This document shows positions 1 to 5,641 of a DNA stretch of 6,031 nucleotides, piece by piece. Source of the DNA: Bacteriovoracales bacterium (lineage in GTDB: Bacteria; Bdellovibrionota; Bacteriovoracia; Bacteriovoracales; Bacteriovoracaceae); the NCBI GenBank assembly GCA_007117175.1, contig SKGZ01000089.1, positions 1-6,031 of the forward strand, given 5' to 3'. The notes below the pieces were generated by a model that was given only the letters and a program-made list of their open reading frames with translations, searched no databases and was not told where the DNA came from. The position numbers were made by a program, and so were the translations under genes. Position 1 is the stretch's first letter. Every line of letters starts with the position of its first letter.

Positions 1-2
1 AA

Positions 3-1157
3 GAAGCTCAAAAAAATCTTTTTGCTTGGATGAAACCTAGGAAAACATCCGATGGTTTGATTAGTTTTCCCAGTCATAATACTGTTCACTCTTGCCCTTA
101 TGGGACGTCTCTTATTATCTCCCCTTGGAATTACCCTTTTCAGCTTGCCTTTAATCCCTTAGTTGGCAGCATGGCCGCAGGCAATTGCAGTGTGATCAAA
201 CCATCTGAGTTTACTCCTCATACCTCTGAATTAATTGCAAAAATTCTTAATGAGAATTTTGAAGGCCAGTATCTGCAAGTTGTGTTGGGAGCGATTGATG
301 AAACCCAAGAACTACTTGCTCAAAACTTTGATAAAATCTTTTTTACTGGCAGCACTCAAGTGGGAAAAATTGTCATGAAAGCAGCTGCTGAAAACCTTAG
401 TTCAGTCACATTAGAACTAGGAGGAAAAAGTCCCTGCATAGTGGATAAAGATTGCAACTTAGAAGTGAGTTTAAGAAGAATTTTATGGGGAAAATTTATT
501 AACTGTGGCCAAACCTGTGTGGCCCCTGATTATCTGGTGGTTCACTGCAAATTTAAAAACAAACTCAAAGAGCAATCTCAAAAAATTCTAGAACAATTCT
601 ATGGAAAAAACCCACAAGAATCAGAAGATTATGGCAGAATTGTCTCTCAAAGACACCTTGAGAGATTACTGCAATTGATTCAAGCAAGTGATGCCATGGA
701 TCAATGTCAATATGATAAAGAAGATCGCTACCTTGCTCCCTTCATCCTTGAAAACTGTCAGTGGAATCATCCCCTGATGCAAGAAGAAATTTTTGGTCCC
801 ATCTTACCTGTTTTGTATTTTGATGATTTGAATGAAGTTCTGAATCAAATCAAAAGATTGCCCACCCCACTAGCGTTCTACTATTTTGGACAAAATTCCA
901 AAGCGCAGCAAACAGTCATCGAGCAAATTCCTTTTGGCGGTGGCTGTATCAACGATACCATCTTACACTTAAGTCATAGTGAGCTTCCCTTTGGTGGAGT
1001 CAAAGAAAGCGGTATGGGACGCTATCACGGCAAGTACAGCTTTGAAGCTTTTAGCTATCAAAAGAGCGTGATGAAAAGAAATTACTTTCTTGATCACTCT
1101 CTACGCTACCCTCCCTTAGCTGGTAAATTGAAGTGGTTACGCAAAATCTTAAACTAA
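3..1157 (+). CDS. Aldehyde dehydrogenase, class 3 (ALDH3-like), 5'-truncated by window edge
   Basis: NAD(P)-dependent oxidation of an aldehyde to a carboxylic acid; the substrate cannot be told. The frame is open from base 3 to the left edge. The codons before the first ATG (base 30) encode NLFAW, giving WMKPRK, a conserved ALDH3 segment, so the ATG at 30 is internal and the true start lies upstream. About 384 codons are visible of the roughly 450 usual for the family. Key residues are present: PWNYP with the oxyanion Asn (129-131), cofactor-binding Lys in IKPSE (198-200), the TGSTQVG cofactor loop, general-base Glu in LELGGK (414-416) and catalytic Cys in GQTCVAPDY (516-518). The C-terminal GGVKESGMGRYHGK and LRYPP are typical of ALDH3 rather than other ALDH classes. 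It looks intact and active. Its 3' end lies 69 bp before the CBS gene on the same strand; no terminator separates them. Confidence 0.95.
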   Translation, partial: EAQKNLFAWMKPRKTSDGLISFPSHNTVHSCPYGTSLIISPWNYPFQLAFNPLVGSMAAGNCSVIKPSEFTPHTSELIAKILNENFEGQYLQVVLGAIDETQELLAQNFDKIFFTGSTQVGKIVMKAAAENLSSVTLELGGKSPCIVDKDCNLEVSLRRILWGKFINCGQTCVAPDYLVVHCKFKNKLKEQSQKILEQFYGKNPQESEDYGRIVSQRHLERLLQLIQASDAMDQCQYDKEDRYLAPFILENCQWNHPLMQEEIFGPILPVLYFDDLNEVLNQIKRLPTPLAFYYFGQNSKAQQTVIEQIPFGGGCINDTILHLSHSELPFGGVKESGMGRYHGKYSFEAFSYQKSVMKRNYFLDHSLRYPPLAGKLKWLRKILN

Positions 1158-1169
1158 TTCTATTGCTTA

Positions 1170-1198
1170 TTGTCAAAAATCATTTCTCAGTTTAAGAT
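1170..1198 (+). promoter_or_regulatory. Candidate sigma-70-type promoter for the CBS-domain gene
   Basis: TTGTCA (1170-1175, 5 of 6 matches to the -35 consensus) is followed after exactly 17 nt by TAAGAT (1193-1198, 4 of 6 to the -10 consensus). Transcription would start near 1205 and leave a leader of about 20 nt with a good ribosome binding site. A perfect 10-bp palindrome, TAAGATCTTA (1193-1202), overlaps the -10 and could be an operator, although palindromes of this length arise by chance several times in 6 kb. Prediction by eye only. Confidence 0.4.
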
Positions 1199-1214
1199 CT
1201 TAGCAATCACAAAC

Positions 1215-1220
1215 AAAGGA
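1215..1220 (+). promoter_or_regulatory. Ribosome binding site that sets the CBS gene start
   Basis: AAAGGA lies 6 nt before ATG 1227. The in-frame TTG at 1170 has no comparable site and coincides with the candidate -35 box, so ATG 1227 is the better start. Confidence 0.7.
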
Positions 1221-1226
1221 TCATTT

Positions 1227-1640
1227 ATGAGTCGCTTCAATGTCCCTGTCAACGAATACACCACACCAGATCCCATTACAGCTAATGCTGATACCAGTAT
1301 TTGGGAAATTGCTAAACTTATGGAGTCCCAAGGAGTAAGACACTTGCCAATACTCAATGGTAATAAAGTAGTGGGAGTCATCAGCGAGCGAGACGTGAAG
1401 GTGATTACCTGTCTTAACTTAAGTGATCAGCAACATATTTTAGCACAAGACCTAATGAGCGTTGACCCGGTGACTGTCACTGATAATACCCCATTAGACG
1501 AAGTGGCTTACTTAATGTCTGATAAAAAAATTGGCAGTGTGATTGTGAATGATGAGAATGATCAATTTATGGGTATTTTTACACTAACCGATGCTCTGAA
1601 TGCCTTGATTGAAATTGCTAGAGAGCAAAAGCTTAACTAA
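1227..1640 (+). CDS. Small two-CBS-domain protein (137 aa)
   Basis: A cytoplasmic protein made of a single CBS pair (Bateman module), which normally binds adenine nucleotides such as AMP, ATP or SAM and acts as an energy or ligand sensor; its partner is unknown. CBS1 spans about residues 12-60 and ends in GVISERD; CBS2 spans about 75-130 and ends in GIFTLTD. Both carry the G-h-h-S/T-x-x-D signature that contacts the ribose/phosphate of a bound nucleotide, so both sites look competent. There is no added catalytic, DNA-binding or membrane domain. The start was chosen at ATG 1227 because of the AAAGGA site 6 nt upstream; a TTG at 1170 would add 19 residues unlike the CBS fold. It follows the aldehyde dehydrogenase by 69 bp and probably has its own promoter. 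Its stop is 3 nt from the stop of the convergent ATP-grasp gene. A stand-alone CBS pair gives no specific function. Confidence 0.93.
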   Translation: MSRFNVPVNEYTTPDPITANADTSIWEIAKLMESQGVRHLPILNGNKVVGVISERDVKVITCLNLSDQQHILAQDLMSVDPVTVTDNTPLDEVAYLMSDKKIGSVIVNDENDQFMGIFTLTDALNALIEIAREQKLN

Positions 1641-1643
1641 ATC

Positions 1644-2594
1644 TTAAGTGAGCCCCTGCCATTGTTTAAACTCAGCCATTCTTGCTAGATAGTTTGTCCC
1701 CTTGCGCTCTTGAGCTTCAATAGCCTCTAATGGGTGAATCAATCCTTGATGATTCGCTAACTGGATGGATAATCCTGGTCTAGCATTAATCTCTAGAATC
1801 ATAGGGCCCTTGTCTGGATCAAGAATAATATCAACCCCCATATACCCAAGTGGACAATAATCAAAGACCTGAGCACTCAAGGTGAGAATATCCATCCATT
1901 GAGGAATCACTAAATCAGAGAATTTATTTTTAGTATCGGGGTGATATTCAATTTTTTGATCTTGGCAAACAGCACCACAAACTCGGCCTGTTTTTAAATC
2001 GATACCACAACCAACTGCAGCTTGGTGAAGATTGGCCTTGCCATCAGATGCCTTGGTAGGCAATCTCACCATGGCCATCACAGGGTAGCCTTTAAAAACA
2101 ATGACTCGAATATCTGGAATTCCACCAAAGGAATATTTTTTAAAAATAGGATGGGGCCTAAGTTTTTCTTGAATAATTGCCTTATCAGTTAATCCACTTA
2201 AGGAGTAAAGTCCACTAATAATACTACTGACGTGATAACGAATCTGATCAGTGACAAGTCTTTGTCCTGACGCTTTCACAAAATAAGTGCGATCTTCTTC
2301 CTTAATGATCTTATCAATGACCACAATTCCGTTACCTTGAGAACCACTAGCAGGTTTAATCACAAAACCATCTTTAAAATCAACTAATTGCTCTTTAATA
2401 AAGCGAAGATCCCCTTGGCTTGCGATCACTGCATAATTTTCTGGCATGGCCAAACCATTTTTTCTAAGGCGTTCATCTGTTAAAACTTTATCATCGACTA
2501 CGGGATAATCGGCTCTATCATTATTGGGAAGAATATACTGAGCCACTCTGCGATTAATTCCTAAAATTCCTAATTTTTTAAAGGAGGCCAACAT
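1644..2594 (-). CDS. ATP-grasp alpha-L-glutamate ligase-like protein (316 aa)
   Basis: Probable ATP-dependent carboxylate-amine/thiol ligase of the RimK-related ATP-grasp superfamily. By family knowledge it should activate a carboxylate as acyl phosphate and join it to an amine, often an amino acid; the real substrate is unknown and 'glutamate ligase' is only a label. Seen in the sequence: N-terminal LGINRRVAQYILPNN (10-24) and VVDDK (32-36), hallmarks of this subfamily; FVIKP with nucleotide-binding Lys80; glycine-rich loop SGSQGNG (83-89); DIRV (161-164); GVDI with Asp255; and metal-binding Glu268/Asn270 in LEINARPG. All core residues appear intact and the length is normal. There is no signal peptide or membrane helix, so it should be cytoplasmic. 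It is the last gene of a three-gene operon, with its ATG 3 nt after the stop of the transglutaminase-like gene. No good ribosome binding site precedes it (AAAGATAAGCT), so translation is probably coupled. Confidence 0.9.
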   Translation of the reverse strand: MLASFKKLGILGINRRVAQYILPNNDRADYPVVDDKVLTDERLRKNGLAMPENYAVIASQGDLRFIKEQLVDFKDGFVIKPASGSQGNGIVVIDKIIKEEDRTYFVKASGQRLVTDQIRYHVSSIISGLYSLSGLTDKAIIQEKLRPHPIFKKYSFGGIPDIRVIVFKGYPVMAMVRLPTKASDGKANLHQAAVGCGIDLKTGRVCGAVCQDQKIEYHPDTKNKFSDLVIPQWMDILTLSAQVFDYCPLGYMGVDIILDPDKGPMILEINARPGLSIQLANHQGLIHPLEAIEAQERKGTNYLARMAEFKQWQGLT

Positions 2595-2597
2595 AGC

Positions 2598-4157
2598 TTA
2601 TCTTTGCTTTTTAATGAATGGGGAAAAACGGAAAATCTCACTTAAACGATACCCTTTATAATCGCCAATTAAAATCAATACTCCTATAAAAAACAATTGA
2701 GTTTCTGGATAGGTAAAAAGAAAAATCTGCAATTTACTAAAATGAAAAACTAATAAACAAAGATAAGAGATACTTAATGTTCCCAGCAATGTCTTAAAAG
2801 TATCTCGATAACCGTTTTCAATTAAAGTAATACTAAATCTTTCAATAATCACAGTCATAATGACCACTGGATAAACATTAATGGCAATTTTATGATTAGG
2901 AAAATAGTGATGGGCCACCAGTGCGTAAGTTAAGAGAAATAAAATCATCAAGGTCAAGAGAATGGATAGCCTAGGCACTGCCAGTAGATACAATTTATCC
3001 AGCCAAAGTCTTTCCGATAAGCCTATGATGATCACAGCAGCAAAAAAGATTAAACCAAAAACTGCTCCAGCCTCCATAAAAAACAAAGTCAGCAAAAGAG
3101 GTGTGAAGATACCAAAGGTAGGCACTCCTACCATATTTCTCATAAAAGATAAAATCACTGCTCCTAAAGGTATAAAAAAGAGTGCATAGAATATTGTTTG
3201 GATTCCCAGTGGTAATTGGTATAAATTCCACCAATTCACCCAAGAGTCAACTTTTGAAATCTTATCTCCGTACTGGCCCTTATCAAACTTTGTCACTTTC
3301 ACAGTCGATGCAAAAATCTTGAAGTTAAAGTCAGGGTTCTCAAAATAGTCTTGATATTTTTCATAGTCTAAGAAAAGAGGAATAAATCGATCCGCATAAG
3401 AACCAAATAAATCGGAATGAATATCAACGGGGATCCATTCATTACCAATTAAAACCTGTAATGCAAATGACTTTCTCATGGCGCGAGAACTACTCTGCTC
3501 TGGATCTAGAAAAATACCCATCACAATCCGTGCAGGAACTCCTGCTTTTTTGACCAACAAGCTAAAGATTTCATTTTGCAATTGTTTGGAAGCTTTTCCA
3601 CTTAAAAGCGCTTCTTTTAAATCTGTCACATTTGATTTAAGCTGCACCTCTTGGGTAAAATAATCGAATATTTTTCGAACTTTTTCTTTATCTTGATCAT
3701 CTGTAAAAATTAAAGCAGAAAGTAAATTATCTAATAATTCTTCTACATCTTGATTGAGATTGGAGTAACGGAGATACCTCTGTATATCCCCTTTGGTTTT
3801 GCGGTCTTTAATCTGTCCCCTGTTTTTAAGGCTTCTAAGCTGCACTTCAGCTTGATACCCCAACTTAGTCATCGAGTTGACTCCACGCCAGTGAACTTGC
3901 TGAGTATTTTTTTGCATTTGACCAGCTGGCCCTACAGTTTTTACTCTTTTGACACTAAAATGGCTTTCACTTTGAGGTAAAGGCAATGTGACTAAGTCTT
4001 GATCGATGCCAAGAGGTGTCAATTGAATTTGAATCTTCCAAATATCATCTCTGCCCACTGGCAAAAAATCCTGGTTGAGAAATTGAACTTTATACAGAAC
4101 TAAAGAAATCGGTAAAACTAGCAATACCCCTACAATGATTGCTTGGTATTTTTTCAA
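2598..4157 (-). CDS. Inactive transglutaminase-like protein with seven C-terminal membrane helices (519 aa)
   Basis: Inner-membrane protein of the '7TM transglutaminase / inactive transglutaminase' family. An N-terminal helix (about 7-24) anchors a long soluble region (25-315), probably periplasmic, followed by seven hydrophobic segments (about 318-337, 345-361, 363-381, 395-416, 425-440, 456-472, 485-497) and a basic cytoplasmic tail KKQR. The transglutaminase-like part is about 135-250: KKAGVPARIVMGI (203-215) and EWIPVDI (240-246) are the fold's landmarks. Where active members have Cys this protein has KASKQLQNE (188-196), and where they have His-Ala it has Phe-Ala (231-232), so catalysis is unlikely. 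Other family landmarks are VGVPTFGIFTP (343-353), VPRLSILLTL (394-403) and GDYKGYRLSEIFRF (498-511). The start is TTG at 4157-4155: an in-frame stop lies immediately upstream, and the next in-frame ATG is 80 residues in. That TTG overlaps the protease TGA as TTGA, indicating coupling. A role as transporter, scaffold or sensor for the operon's ligase is inference. Confidence 0.9.
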   Translation of the reverse strand: MKKYQAIIVGVLLVLPISLVLYKVQFLNQDFLPVGRDDIWKIQIQLTPLGIDQDLVTLPLPQSESHFSVKRVKTVGPAGQMQKNTQQVHWRGVNSMTKLGYQAEVQLRSLKNRGQIKDRKTKGDIQRYLRYSNLNQDVEELLDNLLSALIFTDDQDKEKVRKIFDYFTQEVQLKSNVTDLKEALLSGKASKQLQNEIFSLLVKKAGVPARIVMGIFLDPEQSSSRAMRKSFALQVLIGNEWIPVDIHSDLFGSYADRFIPLFLDYEKYQDYFENPDFNFKIFASTVKVTKFDKGQYGDKISKVDSWVNWWNLYQLPLGIQTIFYALFFIPLGAVILSFMRNMVGVPTFGIFTPLLLTLFFMEAGAVFGLIFFAAVIIIGLSERLWLDKLYLLAVPRLSILLTLMILFLLTYALVAHHYFPNHKIAINVYPVVIMTVIIERFSITLIENGYRDTFKTLLGTLSISYLCLLVFHFSKLQIFLFTYPETQLFFIGVLILIGDYKGYRLSEIFRFSPFIKKQR

Positions 4158-4822
4158 TCAAGCCTACCCATCATAAAAGTTTGAGATACATCTACATTGA
4201 AATTACCAATCAACAAATTTCTGCCAATCAAAAACTTATGAGTTAGCTTTTCACGATTGTTTAAATTCACTGCTATTTTAAATTCGCGTTTGCCAATCCT
4301 CACATTTTTTTGAATCACATAGCGCTCATTCACATCCCCTGAAGTACTGCGCACTCGCTGTTGAGTCACCACAGGTTTTAAAAGTGTGTGCTTCTGCCCT
4401 TTTTCATCAACGGTGGTAAAGCGAACATACTTCTCTCCATTGACTAACTGCTCTTTGATATTTTCAGCGTGGATGGAAGTTGTTTTAGCCCCTGTGTCTA
4501 CTCGTGCTTTCATCTTAATATTATCGGCTCCTAAACTCACCCACTCCACTCGACCTAAAGAAGGTCTTTTGGCAGCCTTAGCCTGAGATTCTATTTGCCC
4601 TCTTGTTTTGTCATCAACATCTTCATTGGAAAGATACTCCGCCAAGATTTCTTGTCGCAAATTTTCCTCGTAATTATTGCGCCAGTCTGCCAAGACCTCC
4701 TGTCTAATCTCACTGCGAATCAGTTGCACCAACTCATCTTTAATTTCATTCATGTCTTTGCGATCTTGTGATTCAAAGGCTGCACAACCAGTCAACAAAA
4801 GCAATAAAAACCATTTAGTCAA
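4154..4822 (-). CDS. Retropepsin-like lipoprotein, RimB/'ATP-dependent zinc protease' family (222 aa)
   Basis: Probable membrane-anchored aspartic peptidase. Family PF05618/COG4067 carries the historical name 'ATP-dependent zinc protease', but its motifs are retropepsin-like. Numbered from the TTG start, MTKWFLLLLLTGC is a short signal peptide with lipobox LTGC (lipidated Cys13). Residues about 18-85 are highly charged and helical with coiled-coil character, like a stalk. The catalytic domain runs about 90-215: GRVEWVSLG, then ARVDTGAKTTS with catalytic Asp109, and FLIGRNLL (198-205), the second conserved family motif. The TTG start is preferred because AAGGGGG lies 6 nt upstream and it puts the signal peptide at the N-terminus. 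An in-frame ATG at 4909 would add 29 non-signal residues and overlap the divergent gene. It is the first gene of the operon and overlaps the next by TTGA. It may cleave the product of the ATP-grasp ligase, by analogy with RimB and RimK; this is inference. Confidence 0.87.
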   Translation of the reverse strand: MTKWFLLLLLTGCAAFESQDRKDMNEIKDELVQLIRSEIRQEVLADWRNNYEENLRQEILAEYLSNEDVDDKTRGQIESQAKAAKRPSLGRVEWVSLGADNIKMKARVDTGAKTTSIHAENIKEQLVNGEKYVRFTTVDEKGQKHTLLKPVVTQQRVRSTSGDVNERYVIQKNVRIGKREFKIAVNLNNREKLTHKFLIGRNLLIGNFNVDVSQTFMMGRLD

Positions 4823-4891
4823 AACCTGCCCCCTTGAGAATATTTTTTCATCTAAAGCTACTATAGTAAAAGATGATATTCGTAGAATCAA
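4823..4891. promoter_or_regulatory. Divergent promoter region between the protease operon and the DUF1275 gene
   Basis: Minus strand: TTGATT (4891-4886), a 17-nt spacer, then TACTAT (4868-4863), each 4 of 6 to consensus. This would give a leader of about 35 nt before the TTG start. Plus strand: TTGAGA (4834-4839) with TACTAT (4859-4864, 19-nt spacer), or alternatively the better -10 TATAGT (4862-4867) with no matching -35. The 8-bp palindrome ACTATAGT (4860-4867) supplies -10-like hexamers on both strands, so the two promoters probably overlap and may compete. The boxes were picked by eye. Confidence 0.4.
4829..4835 (-). promoter_or_regulatory. Strong ribosome binding site that sets the TTG start of the protease lipoprotein
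   Basis: On the minus strand AAGGGGG (one mismatch to AAGGAGG) sits 6 nt before TTG 4822-4820. No other in-frame start codon nearby has such a site. It favours the 222-residue lipoprotein over a 251-residue protein from ATG 4909. Confidence 0.65.
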
Positions 4892-5637
4892 ATCATATCT
4901 ACCGGCCAAGATATGTTGGCTTATGGTCCCTTTTGGCGTTTAAGGCAGGACTACTGAACTCAGCTGGTTTCATTCTCACTGGGAACTTTGTCTCCCATGT
5001 CACTGGCTTTGGGACGCAAATGGGAATGGCCTTTGCCAGTGATGAATACAGCTTTGGTCTTGAGTTAATGGTGATTCCCATCTTTTACATTCTAGGAGGT
5101 ACTATTACCGCCTTGATTTTAGATGTGAATTATAATCAAAAAAAAATACCAAATTTTACCCTAGTGCAATTTATTACCACTTGCTTGATTGGGGCTGTCA
5201 ATTTTTTATATTTTATTGGTTATTATACCACTGGAAAATTTCCCATGCCCCATGATGAAGGAACCATTGCTCTCATTTCTCTACTCTGTCTTATTTGTGG
5301 CCTTAAAAACTCGCTGACCACTTGGGCGACAGGGGGAAAAATTAGAACCACTCACCTGACTGGACTCTCCACCGACATCGGCTTACATTTACCAAAGATC
5401 TTTCGTAGGGCCAATTGCAATTCTAGATATCCAGAAGAGAGAAAAGTCACCTATGTTCGCCTGATTACTTTTGCTAGCTTTAGTACTGGTGCTTGTTTTG
5501 CTGCTTTTACCATTGGACAAATTGGCTATTATCTCTTTTCTATTACTTTTTTGATTTCTCTTTTCTTATTGCTTGTTTCTATTATTAACCAGAAACACGC
5601 CATAGAAGTTTACCGCAAGAAATATTGGAAAAAATAA
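4873..5637 (+). CDS. DUF1275 / YoaK-family integral membrane protein (254 aa)
   Basis: A polytopic inner-membrane protein of the DUF1275 (YoaK) family, whose function is not established. About six hydrophobic segments are visible (16-35, 62-84, 100-118, 131-150, 195-216, 219-239), a normal count and length. Family landmarks are the N-terminal LLAFKAGLLNSAGF (20-33) with FVSHVTGFGTQMG (39-51), where most members have a TGN motif, and the repeat-like second half CGLKNSLTTWATGG (142-155) with TTHLTGLSTDIG (159-170). The start at ATG 4873 leaves a short hydrophilic N-terminus ending in RPRYVGLW, as in relatives. The upstream site is poor (AGTAAAAG), and a -10-like TATAGT ends 5 nt before the ATG, so a leaderless transcript is conceivable. 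It is transcribed away from the protease operon and is convergent with the ActF-like gene, with 4 nt between stops. Transport of a small solute has been suggested for the family only loosely; I make no functional claim. Confidence 0.88.
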   Translation: MIFVESNHIYRPRYVGLWSLLAFKAGLLNSAGFILTGNFVSHVTGFGTQMGMAFASDEYSFGLELMVIPIFYILGGTITALILDVNYNQKKIPNFTLVQFITTCLIGAVNFLYFIGYYTTGKFPMPHDEGTIALISLLCLICGLKNSLTTWATGGKIRTTHLTGLSTDIGLHLPKIFRRANCNSRYPEERKVTYVRLITFASFSTGACFAAFTIGQIGYYLFSITFLISLFLLLVSIINQKHAIEVYRKKYWKK

Positions 5638-5641
5638 AATC

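Noticed and set aside
1144..1151. AAATCTTA recurring at 1144, 1640, 3258 and 5638, two of these at convergent junctions
   Set aside because: Short, AT-rich and partly dictated by stop codons; the copy at 3258 lies inside a coding region, so it is not a credible regulatory repeat.
1193..1202. TAAGATCTTA perfect palindrome as a definite operator
   Set aside because: Ten-base palindromes are expected several times by chance in 6 kb; mentioned only as a possibility within the candidate promoter.
2962..3243. Open frames of 75 and 82 codons (plus strand 2962-3189, minus strand 2995-3243) inside the transglutaminase-like gene
   Set aside because: Both are shadows of a well-supported membrane-protein gene; their composition mirrors its hydrophobic codons and no ribosome binding site or family feature was seen.
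4823..4909. Extended start of the protease gene at ATG 4909 (251 aa)
   Set aside because: It would bury the signal peptide and lipobox behind 29 residues, overlap the divergent DUF1275 gene by 37 bp and lie upstream of the likely promoter -10; TTG 4822 has a strong ribosome binding site.
4677..4943. Plus-strand open frame of 88 codons antisense to the protease gene
   Set aside because: It is antisense to a conserved coding region and runs into the start of the DUF1275 gene in another frame; no protein family features.
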